A stretch of DNA of 64,000 nucleotides from Bradyrhizobium sp. CSS354 (lineage in GTDB: Bacteria > Pseudomonadota > Alphaproteobacteria > Rhizobiales > Xanthobacteraceae). Below, piece by piece: positions 36,391 to 44,505 of the stretch. Each line of letters begins with the position of its first letter. Position 1 is the stretch's first letter. The position numbers and the translations under genes were made by a program. The notes below the pieces were generated by a model, which worked only from the letters and a program-made list of their open reading frames with translations, had not been told where the DNA came from and ran no database searches. The stretch is from positions 496,001 through 560,000 of the forward strand of contig NZ_JAACFU010000005.1 in assembly GCF_029051725.1 (NCBI RefSeq), given 5' to 3'.

Positions 36391-36852
36391 CTACACCTGC
36401 CGCCCCGCCAAATTCTTCACCGCCACGCCGTCGCGCTCCTCGATGATCTCCGCAATCATCTGGCGGTGGCAATGGGTGTGGTCGCGCTCGTAGCAGAGCA
36501 GACAGACGGGACCGGCTTTCTTCACCAGTGCCGAGAGCTCGTCCATCTGCTCGCGGGCCTCCGGCGTCTTCAGGTGCTTTGAGAAAATCTTCTCCAGCAC
36601 ATCGTATTGCCCGCTGCGGGCGGCGAGGCGGCCTTCCTTGGGCGTTCCGAGCGCCGCGAGGTGGACATAGGCGATGCCGCGTTCATCAAGGCCCGCGGAC
36701 AACTGCTTCTTGGAAAAGCCCGGTCGGCGGGATGACGTCACCGCGCGCACGTCGACGACGAGCTTGACGCCGGATTGCTCCAGCTCGTCCAGCACCGCCT
36801 TGGGCGGCGTCTGCTCATAGCCGATGGTGAAGAGCTTTTTCGCCTTTGCCAT
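36391..36852 (-). CDS. DUF488 protein
   Basis: A 153-residue protein: FTIGYEQTPPKAVLDEL, VVDVRAVTSSRRPGFSKK and CLLCYERDHTHCHRQMIAE match DUF488. Two Cys and several His near the C terminus may bind a metal. The function is unknown. The DUF72 gene lies 22 bases upstream on the same strand, so the two are probably one operon. Confidence 0.88.
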   Translation of the reverse strand: MAKAKKLFTIGYEQTPPKAVLDELEQSGVKLVVDVRAVTSSRRPGFSKKQLSAGLDERGIAYVHLAALGTPKEGRLAARSGQYDVLEKIFSKHLKTPEAREQMDELSALVKKAGPVCLLCYERDHTHCHRQMIAEIIEERDGVAVKNLAGRQV

Positions 36853-36874
36853 GAAACACCTTTAGCGGGACACC

Positions 36875-37696
36875 TCAGCTCACCCGTGCAATCAGTTCCA
36901 TGGCGCCGGCCGGCGCGCGGACCTTGCCCTCGTGGATGACATAGGCGAACACGTCGCGCGGCTCCTTCTTTGGCTTGGCCTTGTCGACCTTCGGCAGGTC
37001 GTCGGGTTCACTTCCCTCGGCCCAGTCCTGAAAGCGCTTGGCCCAGGCATCGAGCTGTTTGGGTGGATAGCACGTCTTGATCTCGTCATTGCCCTTTTGA
37101 AGCCGGGCATAGACGAAATCGCCGGCGACGTCGGCGATACCAGGATATTTGCCGTGCTCGGCGAACACGACGGGCGTCTCGAATTCGCGGATCAGCGTGA
37201 CGAAGTCCGGCGTGCAGAAACTGTCGTGACGGACCTCGACGACATGGCGCAGCGCGCGTCCCTCGAGCTGGCGCGGCAACAGCTCGAGGAATTTGCCGAA
37301 ATCGGCGCCGTCGAATTTTTTGGTCGGCGCGAACTGCCACAGCACCGGCCCAAGATGATCGCCGAGTTCCAGCACGCCGGAATCATAGAAACGCTTGATG
37401 GAATCCCCGGCCTCGGCCAGCACGCGCCGGTTGGTGGCGAAGCGCGGCCCCTTGACCGAGAACACGAAACCATCAGGCACCTCGCTCGCCCATTTGCGAA
37501 AGCTCTCCGGTTTCTGCGAACCGTAATAGGTGCCGTTGATCTCGATCGAGCTCAGCTTCGAGGAGGCGTAGGACAGCTCCTTGGCTTGCGTGAGCTTCTC
37601 CGGATAGAACACGCCGCGCCAAGGCTCGAACGTCCAGCCGCCGATGCCGATGTAGATGTTGCCGGATTTTTTGGACGCGGTTTTTACTTTGGCCAC
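36875..37696 (-). CDS. DUF72 TIM-barrel-like protein
   Basis: A 273-residue protein from GTG 37696. IYIGIGGWTFEPWRGVFYPE, SSIEINGTYYGSQKP and VVEVRHDSF are DUF72 hallmarks. A basic linker KVDKAKPKKEPRDVFAYV is present near the C terminus. The family is a TIM-barrel of unknown activity, often linked to DNA or stress functions. It is followed by the DUF488 gene. Confidence 0.88.
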   Translation of the reverse strand: MAKVKTASKKSGNIYIGIGGWTFEPWRGVFYPEKLTQAKELSYASSKLSSIEINGTYYGSQKPESFRKWASEVPDGFVFSVKGPRFATNRRVLAEAGDSIKRFYDSGVLELGDHLGPVLWQFAPTKKFDGADFGKFLELLPRQLEGRALRHVVEVRHDSFCTPDFVTLIREFETPVVFAEHGKYPGIADVAGDFVYARLQKGNDEIKTCYPPKQLDAWAKRFQDWAEGSEPDDLPKVDKAKPKKEPRDVFAYVIHEGKVRAPAGAMELIARVS

Positions 37697-37812
37697 GGGA
37701 GGATCTCGGATGACGGGAGGAGGGCCTCCATCCTAATCAAACCAGTTGTGATTGGCCAGTTGCGACGTCCCGTCTAAGCTCGCGACAGGATCTGCGAAAA
37801 AAGGAGAACAAG

Positions 37813-38193
37813 ATGCGGATGCTGATGGTGGGAGCGGCGCTCGTCACGATGACATCTGCTGCCATGATATCTTCAGTCATGGCCGACGATGACGATGCCA
37901 AGGGTGCGCAGAAGCTCGCCATGCAGGGCCGCGACGATTATTGGCATTGCCTGGCGCGGGAATATTCGCGCGACGGCAATCAGGGCCTGTCGGAACAGGA
38001 TTTTGGCCGCTCCGTCGCCGGAGCCTGTCCGTCGGAGCGACAATACTACCGGGTGGCACTGCTCGATTATCTCACCACGCAATATCCGGCTATCGATGCC
38101 GGCGCCCATCTCGCGACCGCGAACAGGGCGGTGGAGGCGGCCCAGAAGGACATCGTGACGGCCTTCGTCAAGCACAAGCCGCCGCAGAAATAG
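37813..38193 (+). CDS. Small secreted hypothetical protein
   Basis: A 126-residue protein with a signal peptide (MRMLMVGAALVTMTSAAMIS, cleavage near VMAD) after a strong AAAGGAG site. The mature part is helical, with two Cys (WHCLAREY and GACPSERQ) that probably form a disulfide. No family is recognised; it is probably periplasmic. Confidence 0.7.
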   Translation: MRMLMVGAALVTMTSAAMISSVMADDDDAKGAQKLAMQGRDDYWHCLAREYSRDGNQGLSEQDFGRSVAGACPSERQYYRVALLDYLTTQYPAIDAGAHLATANRAVEAAQKDIVTAFVKHKPPQK

Positions 38194-38282
38194 CCCATTG
38201 AACCGGTGCGTCCGGCAAGCCCTTCCGGCAGCGCGCTTATCCATGGTATCACTGGGCGCATCTGGAACAGGGATGGGTTTCC

Positions 38283-38486
38283 ATGTCGTCTGAGTCGGTG
38301 GGGGGCATTTTGGGCGCGATCGTCGCGGCGATCGTACTTGCGATGGCCGTCGTCTTCGGGCCGATCGGCCAGTACGGCAAACCGCCCAAGCCTGCGAAGG
38401 CCGAGCCGGCCGGGGCTGCGGCGCCGGCGGCCCCTGCCGCGCCCGTGCCGCGAGGGCCGGTGATCAAGGAAGTCCCGAACCAGTAA
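38283..38486 (+). CDS. Small single-helix membrane protein
   Basis: A 67-residue protein with one helix (GAIVAAIVLAMAVVFGPIG) followed by an Ala/Pro-rich tail. Codon use fits the genome. No family is recognised. It is followed by about 260 bases that hold an imperfect direct repeat before the glycosyltransferase gene. Confidence 0.55.
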   Translation: MSSESVGGILGAIVAAIVLAMAVVFGPIGQYGKPPKPAKAEPAGAAAPAAPAAPVPRGPVIKEVPNQ

Positions 38487-38596
38487 GGGCGTGAAAAAGG
38501 CCTGTTTCGCCCCTTGTAAAGCGGCGTTGCCGTTCCCATTTAGCTTCTAACGGCGACGTTGAGCGAAAAACTCCGGCGCTGGAACGACCTTGGAAT

Positions 38597-38738
38597 AGCA
38601 CAGGCTGCGCCGGATGTACGCGCGGTCCGCCGTTCCGGGGTCGTTGGCATTTTTGGGCCCCTTTTGGGCCGCTCCCCCAGAGAACCCCCGGCTTGCTCGC
38701 GCAAGTTCTTGGCAGCACAGGACGCGGCGGATATACGC
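38597..38738. repeat. Imperfect 25-bp direct repeat before the glycosyltransferase gene
   Basis: AGCACAGG-N2-GCG-N-CGGAT-N-TACGC occurs at 38597-38621 and 38714-38738, with 21 of 25 bases shared and 117 bases between starts. The second copy ends seven bases before the ATG. It may be a duplicated regulatory segment. Confidence 0.5.
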
Positions 38739-38745
38739 TGCCGTC

Positions 38746-39879
38746 ATGAATGAAGCGATCAGACCGGGCTCCGACATCCCACAGGCGGCCTCACCGGCGC
38801 CGGAATTGTCGGTCGTCGTCCCAACCTTCAACGAACGCGACAATGTCACGGTGCTGTACCGGCGGCTGGAGGCAGCCTTGGCCGGCATTGTCTGGGAAGT
38901 CGTGTTCGTCGATGATAATTCGCCTGACGGGACCTGGGACGTCGTGCGCGCGCTGGCTCAGCGCGACAGCCGCGTGCGCTGTGTCCGCCGCATCGGCCGC
39001 CGGGGCCTGTCGGGGGCCTGCATCGAGGGCATCCTGGCCTCCAGCGCGCCCTATGCGGCCGTGATCGACGCCGACCTCCAGCACGACGAGACGCAACTGC
39101 CGAAGATGCTGTCGCTGCTCGCGAGTGGGCAGGCCGAACTCGTGGTCGGCAGCCGCTACATCGAGGGCTACAAGAGCGAAGGCTTCAACAAGCAGCGCGC
39201 CGGCGCCAGTGCACTGGCGACCGAGGTTGCAAGGAAGATGCTGCGGGTCGAGATCGCCGATCCCATGAGCGGCTTCTTCATGGTTCGCCGCGACTGTTTC
39301 GAGCAGCTCGCGCCGAAACTTTCCGTGCACGGCTTCAAGATCCTGCTCGACCTCGTCGCGAGCGCCAACGGCAGCTTGCGCGCCATCGAAATTCCCTACA
39401 CGTTCGGCGAGCGCAAGCACGGCGAAAGCAAGCTCGATTCCATGGTCGCGCTGGATTTTCTCGGCCTGGTGCTGGCGAAGTTCACCAACGATGCTGTCTC
39501 GCTACGCTTCCTGCTGTTCGCGATGGTCGGCGGGATCGGCCTCGTGGTGCATCTCACGACCCTGTTTATATCGCTCGAGCTGTTCAAGGAGCCGTTCGCG
39601 GAAGCGCAGGCCTCCGGCGCCATCGTCGCGATGACCAGCAATTTCGTCCTCAACAACTTCCTCACCTATCGCGACCAGCGGCTGAAGGGCTTTGCGCTGT
39701 TGCGCGGCCTGATCGCGTTCTACATCGTGTGCAGCGTCGGCCTGCTCGCCAATGTCGGTGTCGCCTTCTCGGTCTACGACCAGGAGCCGATCTGGTGGCT
39801 TGCGGGGGCGGCCGGGGCGCTGATGGGCGTGGTGTGGAACTACGCGATGTCCGGATTGTTCGTCTGGCGCAAGAAGTAA
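38746..39879 (+). CDS. GT2 (DPM1-like) glycosyltransferase fused to GtrA domain
   Basis: A 377-residue protein from ATG 38746. The catalytic part starts LSVVVPTFNERDNVTVLYRRL and has VFVDDNSPDGTWDV and the metal-binding AVIDADLQHDE, a polyprenyl-phosphate mannosyl/glucosyl transferase pattern. Residues about 245-375 form a four-helix GtrA domain (FLLFAMVGGIGLVVHL) that anchors or flips the lipid-linked sugar. The next gene, seven bases downstream, is a GT39-like transferase that could use the product. Confidence 0.9.
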   Translation: MNEAIRPGSDIPQAASPAPELSVVVPTFNERDNVTVLYRRLEAALAGIVWEVVFVDDNSPDGTWDVVRALAQRDSRVRCVRRIGRRGLSGACIEGILASSAPYAAVIDADLQHDETQLPKMLSLLASGQAELVVGSRYIEGYKSEGFNKQRAGASALATEVARKMLRVEIADPMSGFFMVRRDCFEQLAPKLSVHGFKILLDLVASANGSLRAIEIPYTFGERKHGESKLDSMVALDFLGLVLAKFTNDAVSLRFLLFAMVGGIGLVVHLTTLFISLELFKEPFAEAQASGAIVAMTSNFVLNNFLTYRDQRLKGFALLRGLIAFYIVCSVGLLANVGVAFSVYDQEPIWWLAGAAGALMGVVWNYAMSGLFVWRKK

Positions 39880-39885
39880 CTCTCG

Positions 39886-41388
39886 ATGGGCGGGGCTGAC
39901 GCGCGGATCGTCCGCAATACGGTGCTGGTGATCCTTGCGCTGGTCGGCTTGCGGCTCGTCGCAGCCGCCTTCACGCCGATCACCTTCGACGAAGCCTATT
40001 ACTGGATGTGGTCGCAGAACCTCGCCGGGGGGTACTACGACCACCCGCCGATGGTTGCCTATGTCATCCGCGCCGGCACTATGATCGCGGGTAATACCGA
40101 ACTCGGCGTGCGCCTGGTCTCGATCCTGCTCGCGCTCCCGATGAGCTACGCGGTCTATCGCTCCGCCGCGATCCTGATCGGCGGCGCGCGGGTGGCGGCG
40201 ACCAGCGCCATCCTGCTCAACGTGACGCTGCTGGCCTCGGTCGGCACGCTGATCGTCACGCCCGATGCACCGCTTCTAGTTGCCTCCAGCTTCGCGCTGT
40301 TCTTTCTCGCCAAGGTGCTGGAGAGCGGCCGCGGCGTCTGGTGGCTCGCGGTCGGCGCAGCCGTCGGCGCAGCGCTACTGTCGAAATACACCGCGATGTT
40401 CTTCGGGCTGGCGATCCTGATCTGGCTCGCGGCCGTGCCGAAACTGCGGCACTGGTTTCTCTCGCCCTGGCCGTATCTCGGCGGTTTCGTGGCACTCGCG
40501 CTGTTCTCGCCGGTGATCCTCTGGAACGCGGACCATCAATGGGTCTCGTTCGCAAAGCAGCTCGGGCGCGCCAGGATCGAGGATTTTCGTCCGGTCTTCA
40601 TCGCCGAGCTGATTCCGACCCAGATCGCGTTCGCAACCCCTCTGGTGTTCATCCTCGGCGCGATGGGGCTGCACGCGCTGACCTGGCGCCGGGCCGGCGC
40701 GCTGGCCTCGCGCGTGCTGATCGAGACGATGTTCTGGACCATCGTCGTCTATTTCGTCTGGCATTCGCTGCATGCCCGCGTCGAGGCCAACTGGTTCGCG
40801 CCGGTCTATCCGCCTTTCGTCGTCGCCGCGGCCGCCGCCGCCAATCTCGTGCAGTGGAAGCCGCGCCAGCGTCGCCTGGTGGATTTTTGCCTGCGCTGGG
40901 CCGCACCCGCCGGCATCGTGATGTTTGTCGCGCTGATTGTGCAGGCCAATACCGGCTGGCTGTCCGGCTATCGCCGCGATGCGACGGTGCGAAGCGTCGG
41001 CGTCGGCTGGCGCGAGCTCGCTGCCGAAATTGAAGCGGTGCGCGCCCGCAATGGTGCCACCTGCGTGCTTGCGCCGGACTACGGCACGACCGGCTGGCTC
41101 GCCTTCTATCTGCCGCGCGGCAGCTGCGTGGTGCAGCAGAACCAGCGCATCCGCTGGGCCAACATGCCCGAGCCCGATCCAAAACTGCTTGCGGGCAAGC
41201 TGATCTATGTCGACGAGCTGCGCTCTGGCGGCCATCCCGCCGTCCACGACCTCTTTGCGAAGGTGACGCAGGTCGCGCAATTGCAGCGCAAGCGCGGCCC
41301 GCTCGTGATCGAGACCTACGGCATCGATCTGCTCGAAGGCGCCAAGGGCGACGTGCTGGACCGCTCGCCGCCGCCGGAAGCGCGCTAG
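39886..41388 (+). CDS. GT39/ArnT-like membrane glycosyltransferase
   Basis: A 500-residue protein with about ten helices. FDEAYYWMWSQNLAGGYYDHPPMVAYVIRAG holds the acidic first-loop motif of ArnT/PMT-type enzymes, which move a sugar from a polyprenyl phosphate to lipid A, protein or another acceptor at the periplasmic face. The C-terminal domain (about 375-500) is soluble. Together with the preceding GT2-GtrA gene it forms a two-gene envelope-modification unit; the sugar is unknown. Confidence 0.88.
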   Translation: MGGADARIVRNTVLVILALVGLRLVAAAFTPITFDEAYYWMWSQNLAGGYYDHPPMVAYVIRAGTMIAGNTELGVRLVSILLALPMSYAVYRSAAILIGGARVAATSAILLNVTLLASVGTLIVTPDAPLLVASSFALFFLAKVLESGRGVWWLAVGAAVGAALLSKYTAMFFGLAILIWLAAVPKLRHWFLSPWPYLGGFVALALFSPVILWNADHQWVSFAKQLGRARIEDFRPVFIAELIPTQIAFATPLVFILGAMGLHALTWRRAGALASRVLIETMFWTIVVYFVWHSLHARVEANWFAPVYPPFVVAAAAAANLVQWKPRQRRLVDFCLRWAAPAGIVMFVALIVQANTGWLSGYRRDATVRSVGVGWRELAAEIEAVRARNGATCVLAPDYGTTGWLAFYLPRGSCVVQQNQRIRWANMPEPDPKLLAGKLIYVDELRSGGHPAVHDLFAKVTQVAQLQRKRGPLVIETYGIDLLEGAKGDVLDRSPPPEAR

Positions 41389-41414
41389 CTCTTCGTCGGA
41401 ACGACGGCGAAGGT

Positions 41415-43304
41415 TCAGTCGATCATCGCGGCCTTGGTCGTGGTCTGGTTCGGCCTGTCCTGATCGCGCCAGAACCAGACGGTCACGACGCCGAAGCGGC
41501 CGCGGACCTGCGTGAGCAGAGGGCCCGACAGAACGCCGTCTGGAGCGCCCTGGAAGTCGGCCGCATCCAGCAGCGTATCGCTGAGCGCGAGCTGCGCGCC
41601 GTTCTGGACGGCAACTTCCATCAACCGACTCGCGACGTTGACGGTGTCGCCCGTCGCCGTGATGTGCTGGTGGCTTTCGCCGAGGCGCGAGGCGACGATC
41701 GGGCCGAAATGCGCGCCGATCTTGAAGCCGAGCTGATCCCTGATCGCAGGCGGCAACGACGCGATCCAGCGTTCGACGCCGCGGTGCAGGTCGATCGCGC
41801 ATTTCAGCGCGCGTGCGGCGTCGTCGGGCATTGCGCCGGGCAGACCGAACAGGATCATGGCGCCGTCGCCGAGAAAGCCGCTGATCATGCCGCCGCAATC
41901 GACCGCGGTCTTCTCGATCAGCGCGTGAAACGCCTTCAGAATGTCCTGGAGTTCGCCCGGATCGATCCGCTCGCTCAGCGCCGTGAAGCCGGAGAGATCG
42001 ATGAAGACGACGGCTGCGTCCTGCCGGACGGGTTTCGACAGGAAATTCGGATCGCGCGCAAGCCACTCCTGCACGGCCGGCGCCTGGAATTGCGCGAGCG
42101 ACCGGCTCTTGGCCGCGAAATATTGCGTGCGGCGGCCTCCCGCCCACAATTGCACGCCGGCAAAGACCGCAACCGGCGGTACCGCTGCGGCGAGCGTGGT
42201 CGCGGCGTTCAGCCAGACGCCGTGGGTGAACGCGAACAGATTGAAGCCGGCCCAGGCGATCATCACCGCGGCCGCCGCGACGATGCCGAGCGCGCTGCGC
42301 CGCCAGGCGAGCAGGCCGACCAGCAGCATCGGCAACAGGATCGCGATGAGCGCGTCGGCGATGTGGACCTTGCGGTCGCGGACGATGCTGTCGCCGGCGA
42401 CGAGGTGGGTGATCGCGGTGGAGACCACTTCGACGCCGGGCATCAGGGAATCGAATGGCGTCGGGTAGAAATCACCGCCGCCGGCGACCGAGGCGCCGAT
42501 TACGACGATGCGGTTCTCGATCGCGGAGCGTTTGAGCGTGCCGTCGAAGACGCTCTGCGCGCTGACCGTGCGGATGGTCCGGCGCGGGCCGTAATAGGTA
42601 ATCGGCAGCGCGAAGTCGCTATCGGTGGGCACCGCGCGGTCGCCGAGCATCAGATGGTCCGGTGCGATCGTCAGCGACTTGTCGAGCGCCCGCGCCGCAA
42701 CTCGCAACGGGAATGACAGCTCGACCTTGTCGCTGGTCCGGAACAGCATCGGCACCGAGAGCGGCGAGCCCGATTGTCCGGTCGCAACGTTGACGACGCC
42801 GACCTCGGCATGATCGGCGAACGCCCGCAAGGGCAGCAGGAAGCGCTCGGCCTGCGGCAGGGCGGCGAGGGGACCTTGGCCGCTGGTCTCCACGGTCTCA
42901 CTGGCGGACGGGAAGATCGCCGCGGCGGCAAGCACCATGGGACCGGTAGCCAGCGTATTTGCCAGCGTGGCGTCGCCGATCGCAGCGCTGCGGTCGACCA
43001 GGAGCAGGTCGATAGCGACGACCTTCGGCTTGAACTGCACGATGGTGTCGACGACGCGGGCGAGATCGGCGCGCGGCAGCGGATAGCTGCCGCCGCGCTT
43101 CACGACGGTGTCGTCGATCGCGACGATGGTGACGAGATCGGGCGGAACCTGCACGCCGCGGACCTGTGTCCGCCAATCCGTCAGCGTCGCCTCGAGGCGA
43201 TCGAGAAAGCGCAGATGACCGTTGGCGTGGCCGGCATAGATGCTCGCGCCCCACAGGCCGGTGAGGACGAGTGCCACCAGGATCTGAACGCGTCGGCTAC
43301 TCAT
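41415..43304 (-). CDS. CHASE2-domain class III nucleotide cyclase
   Basis: A 629-residue protein from ATG 43304. One N-terminal helix precedes a large periplasmic CHASE2 domain (about 40-320: VTIVAIDDTVVKRGGSYPLPR, IDLLLVDRS, FPLRVAARALD). Three helices lie at about 325-400, then a cyclase domain has metal Asp residues in VFIDLSGFTALSER and GFLGDGAMILFG. It couples an external signal to cyclic nucleotide production. The FecR-domain gene lies upstream on the same strand, a known pairing of CHASE2 cyclases. Confidence 0.9.
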   Translation of the reverse strand: MSSRRVQILVALVLTGLWGASIYAGHANGHLRFLDRLEATLTDWRTQVRGVQVPPDLVTIVAIDDTVVKRGGSYPLPRADLARVVDTIVQFKPKVVAIDLLLVDRSAAIGDATLANTLATGPMVLAAAAIFPSASETVETSGQGPLAALPQAERFLLPLRAFADHAEVGVVNVATGQSGSPLSVPMLFRTSDKVELSFPLRVAARALDKSLTIAPDHLMLGDRAVPTDSDFALPITYYGPRRTIRTVSAQSVFDGTLKRSAIENRIVVIGASVAGGGDFYPTPFDSLMPGVEVVSTAITHLVAGDSIVRDRKVHIADALIAILLPMLLVGLLAWRRSALGIVAAAAVMIAWAGFNLFAFTHGVWLNAATTLAAAVPPVAVFAGVQLWAGGRRTQYFAAKSRSLAQFQAPAVQEWLARDPNFLSKPVRQDAAVVFIDLSGFTALSERIDPGELQDILKAFHALIEKTAVDCGGMISGFLGDGAMILFGLPGAMPDDAARALKCAIDLHRGVERWIASLPPAIRDQLGFKIGAHFGPIVASRLGESHQHITATGDTVNVASRLMEVAVQNGAQLALSDTLLDAADFQGAPDGVLSGPLLTQVRGRFGVVTVWFWRDQDRPNQTTTKAAMID

Positions 43305-43390
43305 GTGGTCGTGTTGCAATTTTTTCTATCGTCCAAATGCTGTTCGCCGAGCCCAGGTGACCCGAACTCATCGGCCTGTTCTTATGACCT

Positions 43391-43432
43391 AGTCTTATTG
43401 GCCAAGTCTTATTGGCCGAGTCTTATTGACCG
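43391..43432. repeat. Three tandem 14-bp units at the end of the fecR-like gene
   Basis: AGTCTTATTGGCCA, AGTCTTATTGGCCG and AGTCTTATTGACCG follow each other without gap. The stop codon of the FecR-domain gene lies in the third unit. Too short and too few for a CRISPR array. Confidence 0.85.
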
Positions 43433-43944
43433 AGCCTTGCCATCAGCGCGTCGACGCGCGGCTGGCCCCATGTCTTGACGGTCAACGGGCCTGTCGCTTC
43501 CACATCGACCCCTTGGCCGGGGCCTAAAACGACGCCGCGCCCACGGCTCCTGCGGCTCACGCCGACACGGCCGTCGGCGACGAAGACCGAGGTCTTGGCC
43601 TCTGCGACGTCGACCGCCCATTTCGTGCCGCGCACCGCGGCGATCGCTTGCGGCGTCAGCACCTTGAAGGGATTGCCGCCGGGCTTTTTGCGCACCTCGA
43701 CCAGCAGCGCTTTGCTGCTCAACTCCACGGAGTCTATATGTCCGTCGCGGTTGGCGTCCTTAAGTTCAAATCTGGCACCGCTTTCGGCAACGATCGTGAT
43801 GCCGTTGTCGCAGCGCCAGGTCTGCGTACCGGTAGCGGATGGCGATGCTGCGCAGCCCGCATTGGCAGGCTGCGCGGCCGCGTATCCCATCGCCAAAGAC
43901 GACCACAGCAGAACGAAAAACCCCGCGTGTGCGATCCCTCTCAT
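43423..43944 (-). CDS. FecR-domain periplasmic protein with EF-hand-like loop
   Basis: A 173-residue precursor from ATG 43944, after GGAGG. A signal peptide (AHAGFFVLLWSSLAMGYAAA) is followed by a FecR-type beta domain with VLTPQAIAAVRGTKWAVDV and TSVFVADGRVGVS. Residues 63-74, DANRDGHIDSVE, exactly match the calcium ligand pattern of an EF-hand loop. FecR-type proteins paired with CHASE2 cyclases are thought to act in the periplasm on the sensor. It precedes the cyclase gene by 118 bases. Confidence 0.88.
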   Translation of the reverse strand: MRGIAHAGFFVLLWSSLAMGYAAAQPANAGCAASPSATGTQTWRCDNGITIVAESGARFELKDANRDGHIDSVELSSKALLVEVRKKPGGNPFKVLTPQAIAAVRGTKWAVDVAEAKTSVFVADGRVGVSRRSRGRGVVLGPGQGVDVEATGPLTVKTWGQPRVDALMARLGQ

Positions 43945-43986
43945 GCCAGCCTCCGTTTGCGTGCCAGGCACAGTTCAAGGCGATGT

Positions 43987-44004
43987 TGATACGGTACCGT
44001 ATCA
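43987..44004. promoter_or_regulatory. Perfect 18-bp palindrome, candidate operator of the fecR-cyclase genes
   Basis: TGATACGGTACCGTATCA is a perfect palindrome 42 bases upstream of the fecR-like ATG. It has the shape of a TetR-type operator; no TetR gene lies next to it, so the binding protein is unknown. Confidence 0.55.
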
Positions 44005-44312
44005 CACGCAGAGGCTGCTGAAAAGTGCCGAGATCGCAGCTATTTTCTCGGCACGAGCTTTTCCAGGCTGGCGTGATCAACTTTCGGTCAGGGCGACGTG
44101 CCGTGCGAGGGCCGCGTGCGATGTTTGAGTGGCGTGCCCCGAGAGATGGAAGCGGGCTACTGCACACCAGCCTCGCGCAATGATTCCCCGTTAACGTCCG
44201 GGTATTGAAGACCACGAAAACGACTTGGTTGGTGCGTTTAGAGAGGCGGCCAAAGACGTTCGCCGACCGAACCGATCCCGCCGAGAATTATAGTTAACAG
44301 ACGCCCTTAAGT

Positions 44313-44334
44313 CCGTAGTTCTGCGGGCTTTTTT
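44313..44334 (+). terminator. Orphan terminator-like hairpin
   Basis: CCGTA-GTTC-TGCGG (one G-T pair) followed by GC and TTTTTT. No plus-strand gene lies immediately upstream, so it may end an unannotated small RNA or be chance. Confidence 0.35.
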
Positions 44335-44505
44335 CTCAAAATGGGACGACCCGAACGGGTTGCCGCACATCCGCCCGAACTTAATCCGCATTTAACTAAA
44401 AGTGGCCTTAATGACGCTCCGACCCTCTGCGAGATGCTGTTCCCGGATCGTGACCAGCGGCGCTTCGAAGGGGGACTGAGTGACACCGTTCTGGACGCAA
44501 GGCGA

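Larger units (their letters stand above)
43945..44505. other. 561-base intergenic region before the DUF2778 gene
   Basis: Divergent region between the fecR-like gene and the DUF2778 gene. Seen in it are an 18-bp palindrome near the fecR-like start and an orphan terminator-like hairpin at 44313-44334. A longer plus-strand frame open from 44341 could extend the DUF2778 protein but its start looks non-coding. No family-supported gene is seen here. Confidence 0.4.

Noticed and set aside
43391..43432. A CRISPR array
   Set aside because: The three 14-bp units have no spacers and no cas genes are nearby.
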